64,000 nt of DNA from the NCBI RefSeq assembly GCF_030463565.1, contig NC_134662.1, positions 3,658,001-3,722,000 of the forward strand, in the 5' to 3' direction. Positions 47,835 through 60,219 of this stretch are shown here, piece by piece (position 1 is the stretch's first letter; each line of letters begins with the position of its first letter). The stretch is from Pelecanus crispus. Its lineage: Eukaryota; Chordata; Aves; Pelecaniformes; Pelecanidae. The notes under the pieces were generated by a model. The model was not told the DNA's origin. It did no database searches and saw nothing but the letters and a program-made list of their open reading frames with translations. The position numbers were made by a program, and so were the translations under genes.

Positions 47835-48870
47835 CGCCCAGGTGGGAGCAACACTGACTGCGTCCGCTTTGACCTCCGCAAGTGCTCCGCGCGGAGCCAT
47901 TTACACAAAGGAGGCTCCGGACCCCGGCGCTAAGCTGGACGACGAGCACCGGGGGCTGGTCAGGCGCTGTCTGGAGAGCCCGGGTCTGCCCAACGAGAGA
48001 TTCCCAATTTCCATGCTCCTTTCCTTCTTCGAGTGTGACAGGTGCCCAGCCACCTCCAGCACTGGATGTGTCCCTGTTAGCTGTGCCTCTCCCAGCCGTG
48101 GCTCCTCTGACCCAGCTGGCATTAGTAAATCTTTTTCAGACGTTAACTGAGGACTTGCAAGGAGGCCTGTGAAATGTTAGTCATTAAAAATGAGCCAGAA
48201 TGAAGTAAACGTGGGGCTGGACCTCCAGATATCCTGCGGTTTCGTCCTAGCTCTGGCCATGTCACATCATGCAGCTTCAGCGGGGAATTTTGTTTCTGCT
48301 TTTGGGTTTGTTTCACACCTACCTGTGAAGTGGGGGGCGATGCTTATCTACCTGCTACTGTGAGGATTCGCAGGTAAATATGGGGCTGATCTGGAGTGCG
48401 AGATAAAGCATTATTTTATTAAGCAAAATGTTTTAAATGTACAGCAGATGAGAAACGGCTGGCTGGGAAGCAAACCTCACCGGGAAGGGCTGCGAGCCAG
48501 AGCGGGGGGGGGTCTGTCTCTGCCAGTAGCCGAGCTGTGAGGCGACGAGCTGTCCCTGCTGCCTCCTCGCTCGGCGTTTGCCCAACCGCCTCTGGCCGCT
48601 GTGGTCCAGACTCTGACGATCAAAGCTCATACCTGAGCGATGACTTCTCAGGCAAAGCTGCAGAGTGCTAGGGATTCGATAATGATTTGGGTCACGGAGC
48701 GCCACGTCAAGATGAGACAAAGCCCGTTCCCTGAGGTCATAGTTTGCTTTTGAACAGAGATGCGTGTTGAACCATGTGCTATTTATTTGAACTTGTCTGT
48801 GTTAATTATTTATACTGTGCAATTATTGGTTTACTATAAGACATTAAAGCTTTTTATTATTTTCTTAGTG
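47835..48870 (+). other. TPGS1: TPGS1 3' UTR / 3' flank
   Basis: No further conserved coding after the stop. The sequence turns AT-rich with an ATTAAA at 48842-48847, a plausible poly(A) signal, giving a 3' UTR of about 1 kb. Confidence 0.5.
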
Positions 48871-49639
48871 GCCAATTTCTTTACTGCCTGGCGGCACTTA
48901 GTGCCGGGATGAACCGCAGCAGCGCTCAGATCCTTGAGGCAGTCTCTGTCTTCAGGGGTTGATGTCGGCAGCCTGTAGCAGCCTGCCCGGCCGAAGGTAC
49001 GGGAGTACGGGAGTGCAAGGCGCTTTTAGTTACTACAAAAAAAAAAAGAGAAGCTGGGAGGATGTTCTTCATGCTCTGAAATGTTTGTTTTGTTTTGTTG
49101 AGCGGATGTTTTGATCCCTGCAGGCAGGAGGGGCACTACCCGGAGCCGGTCTGGGTGAGGCTGCAGGCGGTGGCGCAGGTGACGGGATGTGACAGGAGGG
49201 GAGGTGGGAAGCAGCGATGCTGGAGAGATCTGCTCTGCTGGGGCCATTCCTGGAGCAGCCTCTGCTTGAATTCCAGATGCTGCCTTGTAAAATGCAGTGA
49301 AGTATTACATAGGTGTAGTAATTGTGCTAAGTGCTTCCTCCCAGCTGACGGATAGAATCACCTGGTGAAGCATAAACTGCTTTACTGATGCTAAATGCCA
49401 ACCCAAAGCAGCACGGCCGCATTGCGAGCCCCAGGGCCATCTTCCGGGGTGGGATTTAGCGTCGGTCAGCGCGCTGAGGGCTCGGGAGCCTCTGGCGGGC
49501 GGCGAGTTCTACGCGGCTGCTCAGGCCCCAAGGGGAAGCAGCCGATCCCTGAGGTGGCCCTTGCCCGTGCGATGGGTATGCTTGGCAGGAAAGCTGGCTG
49601 TGCTGGTGCGGGAGGCTCTTGGAAGCATTGAGGCCGGCT
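48871..49639. other. Intergenic between TPGS1 and CR1, nothing recognised
   Basis: No gene, RNA or repeat identified apart from an 11-base A run near 49040. Confidence 0.5.
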
Positions 49640-50185
49640 GTCAAAGGGTCTGGAGCACAGGGCTTGTGCGGAGCGGCTGAGGGAACTGGGGTTGTTTAGT
49701 CTGGAGGACTACAACTACCTGAAAGGAGGGTGTAGTGAGGTGGGTGTTGGGCTCTTCTCCCAAGTAACTAGTGATAGGACAAGAGGAAATGGGCTCAAGC
49801 TGCATCAGAGGAGGTTTAGATTGGATATTAGGAAAAATTTCTTCACGGAAAGGGTAGTCAAGCATTGGAACAGGCTGCCCAGAGAGGTGGTGGAGTCCCC
49901 ATCCCTGGAGGGGTTCAAAAAATGGGCAGAGGTGGCACTTTGGGACATGGTTTAGCGGGCATGGGGGTGTTGGGTTGATGGTTGGGCTGATGACCTTAGA
50001 GATCCTTTCCAACCTTAATGATTCCTAGTTTTACTTTCATTAAAAATAATCCAGCCACCAAGCCAGGAAACATGAAATTATTCCTCTCCCCTTAATTGGT
50101 TTAGTGGTGGGCTTGGCAGCGTTAGGTTATGGTGGGACTGGATGATCTTAAAGGGCTTTTCCAACCTAAACCATTTGACGATTCC
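49640..50185 (+). mobile_element. CR1 LINE 3' end, second composite copy
   Basis: Same structure and orientation as 42797-43380: a CR1 3' portion ending near 50028 (CCAACCTTAATGATTCC), the shared linker TTTTACTTTCATTAAAAATA..., and a second CR1 tail ending at about 50180. Near 49710 it differs from the first copy by a replaced internal stretch. It ends just before the CDC34 promoter. Confidence 0.9.
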
Positions 50186-50552
50186 AAGCGGGCCCGGGGC
50201 GGCCCGGCCGCCATCCCGGCCGCCGCCGCGGAGGCTGCCGGGAAGGTGCCCCGCCCCCGGCCCAGTGCTGCGCTGTGATAGGCGGGCATCGCCCAGAGGG
50301 AGGAGCCTTCCCCTTGCCACGCCCCCCCCGCCCCGGCAGCGCGCTCTGATAGGCGAGCGGCGCCCGTGTAGGCGGAGCCTGCGCCGGCACCGCCCCGCGC
50401 GGGCGGACTACAGCTCCCGGCGTGCCCTGCGCGGCTGCGCTCGGAGCGGCCGCGGAGCAGCAGGAGCCGTCCCCGCCGCCCCCCTCCCCGCAGCGGCTAT
50501 CGCGCCTACGCCAGCCCCCGGCTTCGCTCGCGGCCTACTCCGGCTCCTCGGC
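50186..50552 (+). promoter_or_regulatory. CDC34: CDC34 CpG-island promoter
   Basis: GC-rich block with a ZNF143-type motif at 50407-50426 (ACTACAGCTCCCGGCGTGCC) and two CTGATAGG/GTGATAGG boxes upstream (about 50275 and 50346). No TATA box. Transcription probably starts between 50410 and 50480 (inference). Confidence 0.6.
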
Positions 50553-53500
50553 ATGGCTCGGCCTGTCGTGCCCAGCTCGCAGAAGGCGCTGCTGCTGGAG
50601 CTGAAAGGGCTGCAGGAGGAGCCCGTGGAAGGGTTCCGGGTCAACTTAGTGGACGAGGGGGACCTCTACAACTGGGAGGTGGCCATCTTCGGCCCCCCGA
50701 ACACCTACTATGAGGGCGGGTACTTTAAGGTGAGGGGCTGGGGGGCAGCAGGGGAGCCTGCGGTGTCGGGAGGATCGAGGTCTCGAAGAGGCGAAGCTCT
50801 GGTGGCGTGGGGGGGGGCCTCGGTGTGTGGGTGGGGGGACCTGGGGTGGAGGTGCGTGGTGGGAGATGGGGCTTAGGAGGGGCGAAGGCAGAGTAGATGG
50901 TGTTGGGGGACGCGCTGGGGGGAGGATGCATTGGGAAGGGATTTTGGAAGGGGGAGAGACCGCAGGAGAGCAGGGAGACTCTGGGAGGGGGCTGTGGGGT
51001 GAGAGGGAGGGGATCTTGGGGGTTGGGTTGAGGTGGGTGCTGGGGGGGGCATGACAGGTGTGCTCCTGGGCTTGCGGGGGTGATGAGGGCCAGGGAGACC
51101 TGGGTCCATAGCCGGACCCCTTAGGGTCATCGGGGCTTTGGGAGCTGGGGTGTTCCTGGGGTGCCTGCGAGGAGGAGCCGGGGTGAAGAAGGGAGCCTGT
51201 GTGCAGGGGGCTGCTGCCAAACTAGGCAAGGATTCCCTTCGTTGGAAGGGGGATTTGGCCCCCACAGGGGCTTTGCCTGTGAGGGCTTTTCCTCCTTGCT
51301 CCCTCCATGCCCTTGATCCGTGGGTGCAGGAGAGCAAGCTCTGGGTCACTGCTGTTCCTTCTCCTGGAGAGGACCTGGGGCATCGCCACCAAACCAGAGG
51401 GAAGAGACAAAGGACTCTCCTGTGCAGGCAGACGGCTGGGGCCGAGCGAGCAGCAGCTCGAGCTGGGCGGGGAGCGGGTGTCATGGTTTTGTTTGGGCTT
51501 TGAGGGGGAAGGCAGGCGTGCGTGGCCTGACTGCGCAGTCCCTATCAGGAGCATGTGTTGTGTGCTCTTCCCAGATGTTGTGCAACCTCTGTTTTCTTCC
51601 TCTTTCTCACCTTCCCTCCTCCACTACAAGCTCTTCTGTTTTCATCCTGTTCCTGGCAGGGTGGGGATGCACCCAGGGTGAGTCAGCTTGAGGGTCAGCT
51701 GTGCCTGAGAAGCTGGGTGGTTTGTTTTTCCCGTGGAGCGGTGGCAGGCAAGTCTATGCTTCAGAGTCAGGTTTTATTTCTTCATTGAAATGGAATCTTT
51801 TTCTGTAGCCTCTTTTGGCACTAGGCCCTTTGAACTCTCACACTTTCAGCAGCTCGTGCTCTGGTTTTGTGCCTGAGAGTTTCCAGACTCGGCACTGTTG
51901 GATGGCAGTACACGAGACTTTCTGCGTAAGAGGAGAGTGAAGGGGCCGAGTCCTCTTCCAGCTTGCGGTAACGTTGGCCTGTTTGTGTACAGCAAAGCGG
52001 AGTTGCTTTCCGAGCCCCCTTCGGGATCGCTTTGCCTCTGGCTGGTTTTGTTCTGATCCTCTCTGACACAACAAAGGGGATTATTCTGTGAAGTTCAGCT
52101 GTTTGGCCAGAGCCCAGCGCAGGGCCGCGTGTTGCTGTGTGCGTGCGCGCTGCCCTGCGCTGCCTGAAGCTCCACGCGCGCACAAAATGTGTCCGTTCCC
52201 AGCCGCTGCCTCGCTTTTCCTTCTTTCCACCCCTTGTGCTGTGCCGCAGAGCACCGAGCGCCCAGACAAAGGGCCGGCCTGGGAGGTGAAGTGGTAATGT
52301 GCGTGGGGACGGACCCGCTGTGGCTGGGGGCTCCTTGGACTTGCGATAAGATCAACTTGTGCCGAGCCAGATCCTGGCAGGGTGAGAGGGGGCTGGAGAG
52401 CAGAACCCAGGAAGGAGTCGGGGTTCATCAGGGCAGCGGAGGGGGGAGGACAGATGTCTCTCTGCCTTCTACACTAATCTTTTAACGGCTGTGAGCTGAC
52501 AACTGGGTTTGGCAGCGTCTCCTATTGTCAAGGCTGTAATTCCAGAAGCATCCAAAGCCTAGTTTGCAGTTACCCTCCTGAATAGGTTTCGCACCGGGCT
52601 CGTTCTGTGGGTGAAGAGCGATCCCAGGTCGCTGTCCCCGCTGCTGGGCAGAGCCGGGGTCGTTCGCGCTGTCGCTTCACAGATCCAATGTCTAAATCCT
52701 TACGTACATGAACTGAGGGAGCGAGAAATGTTCAGGGGGTGGTTGTGTGTTTTAAATCTTCACTATTTTTTTGTTTCTGGCCTTTGGCTTTTTTGGGAGC
52801 AGTGGCTGAATCTTGATCTGGAACTTTGTTTCCAAAGCCTGGAAACACCCAAAAGCTGAAACGGTCACTGCAGGTTGTGCAGCGACGCAGGGAGAAGCTG
52901 TCCCGGTCCTCATGGGATGCCTGGTGCGGGTGGGCTGGGGCAGCAGCTCTCTGGGGAGGACGGGGATGTTGCTGTATGTCTCTGTGCCACCTCAGGCTTC
53001 ACCTTCTCACTTGGAGGCCGGTGGCAGGCCTGTCTTTTCGGCCTGCCTTGATACCTCGGGGTTTGTGGCCACTGCCTGCAGGAGAAGCCAGTGGCGGGCT
53101 GGTTGTCTCTGCTGGTGTCGTGGGCTGCAGCATGATCTTCATGTGCTTTTATTTTTAGCACCTGAGCAACGTGCTGCGGCCAGTTTTGACCTGGTCTCTT
53201 TTTTCAGTGGCGATAGGCTATTTTTAGAGATTCAGTGTGTTAATCAGAGCACCGAGCACCTGATGCTTCCTTCCCTGTGAGCTCTGAAGGGTAAACAGCC
53301 TTTTCTCCGGTGGCACGGCCATCGCGCGTCCCTGACGGTAGGCCTGGGGATGACGCCAGGCTCACGGTCTGGCTCCGAGTGCCACTTGGTTTGTTTGGAC
53401 GTGCAGCTCAAACTGGGGCCCCCGGCCCCGTCTGCCACCTTACAGCCACCAGGCCCTCGCCCCGCTGCTGTTTGCCACCCAGAAGCAGCCTGCCCTCGGT

Positions 53501-56500
53501 GTCGTCACCCTGTGCCGCGGGTGCCGGTGTGGGAGGGGGCGGTGAGCGTGCAAGGCGTGTGCTGGACCGGTGCTGTGAGCTCCCTCTGTGCCCGTTGCCT
53601 CCCTCCGTGTCGGAGAGCACTGGGTAAGCGTGGATGGGCCCCGGTGGAGAAGAGGTTGTGGGGCAGGAAGGTGGTGAAGGAGCTGCTGCAGCTCGCCAGC
53701 CCATCTGCTCGCCTTCCTCTGCGCGGTGGCAGGGCAGCCGCGCTGCCGGTGTCCTGCCCGCAGAGCTGGCAGGCATGGAGGCTATCTCTGCAGGGGCACA
53801 GCTGGACTTGGCAGAGGTTCCTTTTTCCTGGTGGTGTCAGGAGATCTGTGGTTTCCTTCCCTTCCTTCTCACAAGCTGATGCTCGCTTCTCCTTATTGTT
53901 TCCTCACAGGCTCGTCTCCGGTTTCCCATCGACTACCCCTATTCTCCTCCTGCCTTTAGGTTCTTAACCAAAATGTGGCACCCCAATATCTACGAGGTAG
54001 GTCACCTGGGACAGCGTGGGGTGTCTTGGACAAGCAGGGGGGCACGTGTCCATCTATGGCAGCAGTACTGGATGAAAGTGCCAGCTTTTGTCTGGCACTG
54101 GAGCATGGCCTTGGAAACTCAGCGCCTTTGGCGTTTAGCGCTGGCACTGGAAGTGCAGCTAACGAGCTTACGACAGCCGGTCTCCTGTCCTGGAGCTGGT
54201 TCCAGGTCAGCCCAGGTTTTCCAGGCTTGAAGGCTCCCACATTTGGCTAGCGGGGACATCGTGCTTACACTGAGAGCGGATGCGCAGCGAGCGATGTTCG
54301 TGGCCCTGGGGCTGCGTGCTTGCGGTGGATTGCTGCCTGGGGGCGTGCGGGGTTGGGGTGGGTCCCAGGAGGGCTGTGCTGGGGACGCAACGTGTTTGGG
54401 CATCGGACAGCTGATGGTTAGGCAGCCTTGTCTGTCCTGTGCTGCCAGTCGAGGGGTGCTTATCCAAGGCCTGAGGCTGTGGGCAGTGTAGCAGGGACTG
54501 CCGCTTCTGCTGTCCCTTCCTAGGTACAGAAAGAACGGGATGGGATTGCCGCACCTGGCTTAAACCAAAGTGAAGAGCAAGCAGGCTGCTGAAACAGAGG
54601 ACCGAGCTGCTGCTGGAGGGTGCTTGGGGCAGCAGCTCCTAAGGATCCTGTTTCACTTGTGCTTTCAGACCGGCGATGTCTGCATCTCCATCCTCCATCC
54701 GCCAGTGGATGACCCACAGAGCGGGGAGCTGCCGTCTGAGCGGTGGAACCCCACCCAGAACGTGCGGTAAGGGCTGTGCGGGGAGGGAGCTGTGGGCGGG
54801 AGGCTCGTCCCAGGGCAGGGGTGAGGAAGTGGGGAGACAGGGACTGCCTTCCTCTCCCAAAGCCTGCGGGAGATGCCTAGAGGTTGTTGAAAGGCACTTG
54901 GGCTGCGTGCTTTGCTGAAGAACAGCTAGAGCTTGCATGGGAATGTGTGTTAGCCTGACAGCCCGTGCGCTGCTCGACTTTGCCGAGATCCGCCCTCACC
55001 AGTGGGCCAGCACCAGGCCCCCCTCCTGAGGCTGCTGGTGCTGCTGGGACATGGGCAGTCGCTCACCTGCCTCGGCTCTTACCTGCTCGTATTTATTGAT
55101 TGCCAGGACCATTCTCCTGAGCGTGATCTCGTTGCTGAATGAACCCAACACGTTTTCTCCAGCCAACGTGGATGCCTCTGTGATGTACCGCAAGTGGAAG
55201 GAGAGCAAAGGGAAGGACCGGGAGTACACGGACATCATCAGGTGCGTGCTGAGCTGAGCCTGGGCCTGGCGCACTGTGGCGCTGTCGAGGGCGCTTGTGA
55301 AGCTGAGATCTTGCAGGACACACAGGATCTTGAGGGCATATCCTGCCCTGTTGAGTCACATCTGCAGGCTGGTAGGAGGGAAGGGTTCTGGCTCAGAGTG
55401 TGGCTTTTGGGCGGAGCTTGGCTGGGTTATGTGCCCAGCTTTGCTCTCAGCCTAAGCCTTGGCCCTTTTCGGCTCCAGAGCTGAGAATCGGGGTTCGTAG
55501 CAGACATGGTACCAGCACGGCTTTGCTATTGGGGCTGTCTCATGGGACTGGCACGTGAAGCTCGGGAGCTGCAGACCAGCCAGCCCTGGCATGGCAAGGG
55601 TGGTGCCCTTGGAGCAGGGGGCACATCCCAGTGCGGCTGCGTTTGCTCCGCGGTGCTCTTCCTCCCCTGCCTTTTCGCTTGTGGGTGAGTGTTGTGGTTT
55701 AGCCCCAGCCAGCAGCTCAGCACCACGCAGCTGCTCGCTCGCTGCCCCTGCCCTGGTGGGATGGGGGAGAGAATCGGAGGAGTAAGAGTGAGAAAACTCC
55801 TGGGTTGAGAGAAGAACAGTTTAATAATTGAAATAAAGTAAAATAGTAATGATAATAATAACAAGATAATGATAATAATATACAAAGCAAGTGATGCACA
55901 ATGCAATTGCTCACCACCTGCCAAATGATACCCAGCCAGTCCACGAGCAGCGATCGCTGCTCCCTGGCCTACCCCCCCAGTTTCCATACTGCCCATGATG
56001 CTGTATGGTGTGGAATAGCCCTTGAGCCAGTTTGGATCAACTGTTCTGGCTGTGCCCCCTCCCAGTTTCCTGTGCCCCTGGCAGAGCATGGGAAGCTGAA
56101 AAGTCCTTGACTGGCATAAGCAGTGCTGAGCAACAACTAAACCATCAGTGTGTTATCAGCATTATTCTCATCCTAAATCCAAAACGCAGCACTATGCCCG
56201 CTACTAGGAAGAAAATTAACTCTATTCCAGCTGAAACCAGGACAGTGAGCGACCCGTGAGCTGGGCAGTGAGAGGGGAAGCAAGGGCTGTGTCGCCGGGC
56301 GTCCCCACGGGGCAAGCCGCAGGCGCCAACATGGGTGCACTGTGTGAAGCTCCATCCTCACCCCCCACTTCTCGCCCTCCAGGAAGCAAGTCTTGGGCAC
56401 CAAGGTGGACGCCGAGCGGGATGGTGTGAAGGTCCCCACCACGCTGGCAGAGTACTGTGTAAAGACCAAGACTCCAGCCCCAGATGAGGGCTCAGACCTC

Positions 56501-56593
56501 TTCTATGATGACTATTATGAGGATGATGAGATGGAGGAGGAAGCAGACAGCTGTTACGGTGACGAGGATGACTCCGGCAATGAGGAATCTTGA
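50553..56593 (+). CDS. CDC34: CDC34 ubiquitin-conjugating enzyme E2 R1, 5 exons
   Basis: Exons 50553-50729, 53910-53996, 54669-54766, 55107-55241, 56383-56593, GT-AG with matching phases, 235 residues (human 236). Almost identical to human CDC34. The UBC fold includes HPN at 83-85, catalytic Cys93 in TGDVCISILHPP, and the E2 R acidic-loop insertion HPPVDDPQSGELPSERW (97-113) that marks Cdc34 enzymes. The C-terminal tail is strongly acidic (DLFYDDYYEDDEMEEEAD...), the part that binds the basic canyon of the SCF E3 cullin. Role: receives ubiquitin from E1 and builds Lys48 chains on SCF substrates such as CDK inhibitors, in nucleus and cytosol. Intron 1 is 3.2 kb; intron 4 holds a solo LTR. The 3' UTR runs to an AATAAA at 57274-57279. 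Confidence 0.98.
55690..56244 (-). mobile_element. Solo LTR of an avian endogenous retrovirus, ERVL-like, in CDC34 intron 4
   Basis: 555 bp, TG...CA ends, flanked by a perfect 5-bp direct repeat GTGAG (55685-55689 and 56245-56249). A 5-bp duplication fits the ERVL class, while ERV1 usually gives 4 and alpha/beta-like 6. It is the same family as 37792-38347. Sense is minus, opposite to CDC34, judged from the position of the ATTAAA poly(A) motif in the minus reading. No internal genes remain. The intact target repeat suggests it is not very ancient. Confidence 0.9.
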
Positions 56594-57295
56594 TGGCCCT
56601 CTGGCATTGCAAAACTTACTATAAACTACTGAATTTTACCTCAACTAGGACAAACTGGTTTGAATTTAGAATCTGGCAGCCCTGAACTTAACTCTCTACC
56701 TCGCAGGGAGACTGTTCTGTTGCAAAGGAAATCCCACCACTGTCTTTGTAGGAAAAGAAAAAAAAAAAAAAGCCTAAAAACAAACCCTATTTTATAAATT
56801 TCCTGGGTGGGGGATGGGTGGGGAGGGGGAAGTTGTGTTGGGGCGTTCACAAACCCACAGAAACCAGGGAGCTGGCGGCTCTGGCCGGATGAGGCAAAAC
56901 CTGGTGTTGGCTGCCGGTCGTTTGGGCACGTTCAACCCCTCTTCAGCCCCGCGTGGGAGGAACGGTTTGGCAAGGCTGTGGAGCCGGTGAGCGGTCGCTG
57001 TGGGTGGGAGAAGTGTGAGCGTTGTGTAGCTTTCTACAGCCTTTGAGGTGTCCCGGCAGGGCTGTCCCTCTCTTCCAGTGATGCAGGAGCCGTGTTGGGA
57101 ACAAGCCGGTTGGGAAGGGCCGGGACGTCGGGCAGGACGTGCCTGGCAGCTGCCTGGCACTGCAGGGCGTGGGGATGGGCTGTTTGTAGTTTTTAACTAG
57201 CTGGGGGGGATGGGGTAGTTCTGAGTCTTTCTGCTTCTGTTTTGGTTTTTTTTTTTTTTTTTTGAAACTATTTAATAAAGTACTTCAAGGGAATG
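56594..57295 (+). other. CDC34: CDC34 3' UTR and poly(A) signal
   Basis: Sequence from the CDC34 stop to the canonical AATAAA at 57274-57279, which follows a long T run (about 57247-57263). It ends in GT-rich DNA (GGCTGTGTGGTGTGTGGGTG), typical of a cleavage-site downstream element. Confidence 0.8.
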
Positions 57296-60210
57296 GCTGT
57301 GTGGTGTGTGGGTGAGGCTCTGCCCCGGTCTGTGCCCAGGCTGCGGGGGTTTCGGTGTCAGCCGTGGGCTGGCTGCTGCCCTGCAGCCCTGGCAGGGAGG
57401 GCTGGCTGCTCTCCCAGGGCTGCGGATGGGGGCTGCAGGGCACCCTTTGGAACTCGCAGCGACTGTTTTTTCTCCCTCCCCAACCTCGCAGAGCAGGCAG
57501 GAGTGTCTGGGCATGGTTGCCTTCGGCCTGGAGAGCATCTCTGTCCTTCCTGGGGAGGGGAGGGTGCAGCATTCGCTGCCTCTGCCACAGAGCTGTGGCC
57601 AGCACTTGGTCTCTGCCTGGGCAGAAGGGTGGGCTCCGCTGAGCCCTCAAAACCCTCCAGCACTGAATTTGGGAAGGCGTTTTACCCCTCTTGCTCCTCC
57701 CAAGGTGCTGAGCCCCTCCAAGACCTGCCGTGCGGCGCAGGCAGCTGCAGGCAGCAGACCTGCCCGGGCAGCTCCCGGCTGTGCAGAGTGGTGGCCTGTG
57801 TGTGCCCGTGCAGCTGGGTGCGCCCTGAGCCCACAGGCTGGGACCGGCTGGGATGGGTGAGCTCTGGAGGCTGTGGTGAGCTCCCAGCCGCCCCGCTCCA
57901 GCCACACAGCCGAGGGGCATTGCTGGTGCCTTTCGGCTCTGTTGCCAGCTCCCTGGGGCTGTGGCGGGGATGTGCCCCTGGCAAACCGCCTGCCTGGGGC
58001 TCTCCGTGACCCCTGTGGGGCTCCCACACTCCTGGGCAAAGCTCACTGGAGGAGTAATGAGCAACATTCCCCTGCCCTGGGGTTGTGCAAACGGGATCAG
58101 GGTTTGAGTGACACCTGCGACTGCATGCAGCAAATGCACATGCTTTGTTGCCTCAGGAAATGAGGCTAAAAGGTGAATGGGATTATTGTCACTTTAACTC
58201 AGGCCTGGCAAACGGCTTCCAAGGGCAGCTGGCCAGCACGGAGCAGCGGTGGCCCTGGCTGCTGGTTCAAAACCAGCCCCCGATCCACCTCCTTTTCCTA
58301 GGGGGCTGCTCCACGCACCCCCTGTAGCTTCCCACATCCTGGCTGGTCCCCAGCCATGGATACATCCGCTGAATGGCCATGCCCATAGAATCATCGAACC
58401 GTTTAGGTTGGAAAAGACCTTTAAGATCATCAAGTCCAACCATTAACCTCATCATGTACCCCCCTGCCTTTGCCAGCTCCTCGCTGCTGGTTTCCTCTCC
58501 GCTGCGCTCAGGATGTTGCTGCAGGTGATGGGGCGGTGTTCCCAGTGCCACCGTGAGCTGTCACTGCCTGTGGGTCCCACGGTATCCAGGAGCACCCCAG
58601 CCTCAGCCCTGCAAAACTGGGCAGCTTGGAGAGGGGCAGCTTCCCTGCTGCTCGCTGTCCCGCTAGCAGGAAGGTCCTGGGGCCCTGCGCGGCCCCTCTC
58701 CCCCAGCCTGGGTGGCTGAGAGCTCTTGGTGGTGCCAGCTGGGAGACACGGCGTGCTGGAGCGGGACTGGCTCCTTGGGCAGAGGATGCCGCAGGCTGCC
58801 GTACTCTGTCCCGTTTCTGCCCCGCAGGAGCTGCGACTGCTGAATCCCTCCAGCACAAGGGGGGATCGTGGAGGGGGAGCACGTCGGCTGGCAGATGGAA
58901 GGGGGCAGCCAGGCAGGACGAGCCGGGGGCAGATGTGGCGCTTGAGGGAAGAAACGCTCTGGGAGGGTTCAGGAGCTTACAGCAGATCCCCGCAGAGAGC
59001 GCGGTGGGGACTGGCGCCGCCGGCCCCATTGTTTCGGCTCTTCCTGCCCCCCTGCCCAGCGTCCCCGGCCCTGCTGGCTGCGAGCGCTCCACCTCACTCC
59101 CAGGGCTGGGTTAGTTGGGAGTCGGCTGCCGGGATGGGGAAGAGCTGGGGAGGGGGACGGAGCCATCGCCCTGCGGAGGCCCCTTTGCCCTGGGGCTGCC
59201 GTGCCTGGTTATCGCCCGCCCCAGCCCCTCGGGGTTATCAGGCAGCTCCAGCTGGGCTGATCCCGGGGACTCGAGGCCCAGCATCCCCGGGGCCTCAAGG
59301 AAAGTTCCACCTGGGCTGGGATCCCAGGGCCAGGCGCTTTCCCCGTGCCTTGGGGTCCCCTGACCAGGGGCTCTGGGGCCCTTGCTGAAGGCCGGAGGCG
59401 GCTGTGGGACAGGGCCCCGTGCAGCCCGGGCTGCCGGTTTGTCTTGGCACGGGCCCCGCTGTTGTTTGCGGGAGCCATTGTCTCTGCCTCGCACCCCATG
59501 CCGAGGAAGCCGCCCCGGTTCCCTTCCCGCCTGGCCCGCTGTGGGGACGCAGCCCCCGCGCAGGCGGCCCTGGCTCACCCCGAGCACCGACGCCTCCGGC
59601 ACAGCCATGGCGGTGGCGTGGCAGCTCCGGGCCCTGCTTGGGGACCCCCCACCATGTGACACTGAAAACCCACCGGCCCCCCATGCCCCTGCCCACGCTG
59701 CGCCCCAAAAGGGCCGCACGGCCAGGGGAAGCGGGAGGGTGCAGCCCCCCGGTAGCCCCCGTGCCCGGCCGGGCCTCCCGGGGGTCCCCGCCGCAGCGCT
59801 CTGCCGTGCTCCCCCCCACGCCACGCGTGCCCTCGGCTCGGCAGGGTGGAAACGCTCGCAGCGGGATTTTCAACCTCCCCGCCTCGACCGCAGCGAGCCC
59901 CCACCTCCCTGGGCCGCCACCTCTGCCTGCTCCCCGCCATCTTTGTGCCCCCCCCCGCGCTGCCCCGACCTCCAGCCCGTGCCCCCCGCCACGGCCCCGC
60001 CGCCAGCAGCCTCCCCGTGCAGCATGGAGCTGCGCGGCGGCAGCGGGGCAGCCTTGCCCTGAGCCCGTGACCTCCCTCCCACTGCCGCTTTGGTGCCAGA
60101 TACGGCCGGGACCCCGCCGATGCCGTCGCCGTCCCCGTCCCCTCCATGCGCCGCCACCGCGCTCTGCGGCAGTTTGTCCCCCGCCGCCCGCCGTCCTCCC
60201 TTCCCCGCCG
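57296..60210. other. Intergenic between CDC34 and BSG; no granzyme seen
   Basis: About 2.9 kb of GC-rich DNA. Human has GZMM here; I find no serine-protease motifs (TAAHC, DIAL, GDSGGPL) on either strand. It contains one short CR1 fragment (58387-58455). Confidence 0.5.
58387..58455 (-). mobile_element. Short CR1 LINE 3' tail, minus orientation
   Basis: ATAGAATCATCGAACC, GTTTAGGTTGGAAAAGACCT and TTAAGATCATCAAGTCCAAC are the reverse complement of the common CR1 3' terminus. Only the last 70 bases or so are recognisable. Confidence 0.85.
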
Positions 60211-60219
60211 CGCCTCCCC

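Noticed and set aside
57296-60210. Possible granzyme gene between CDC34 and BSG
   Set aside because: No TAAHC, DIAL or GDSGGP motif on either strand, and no exon-like open blocks with proper phases.
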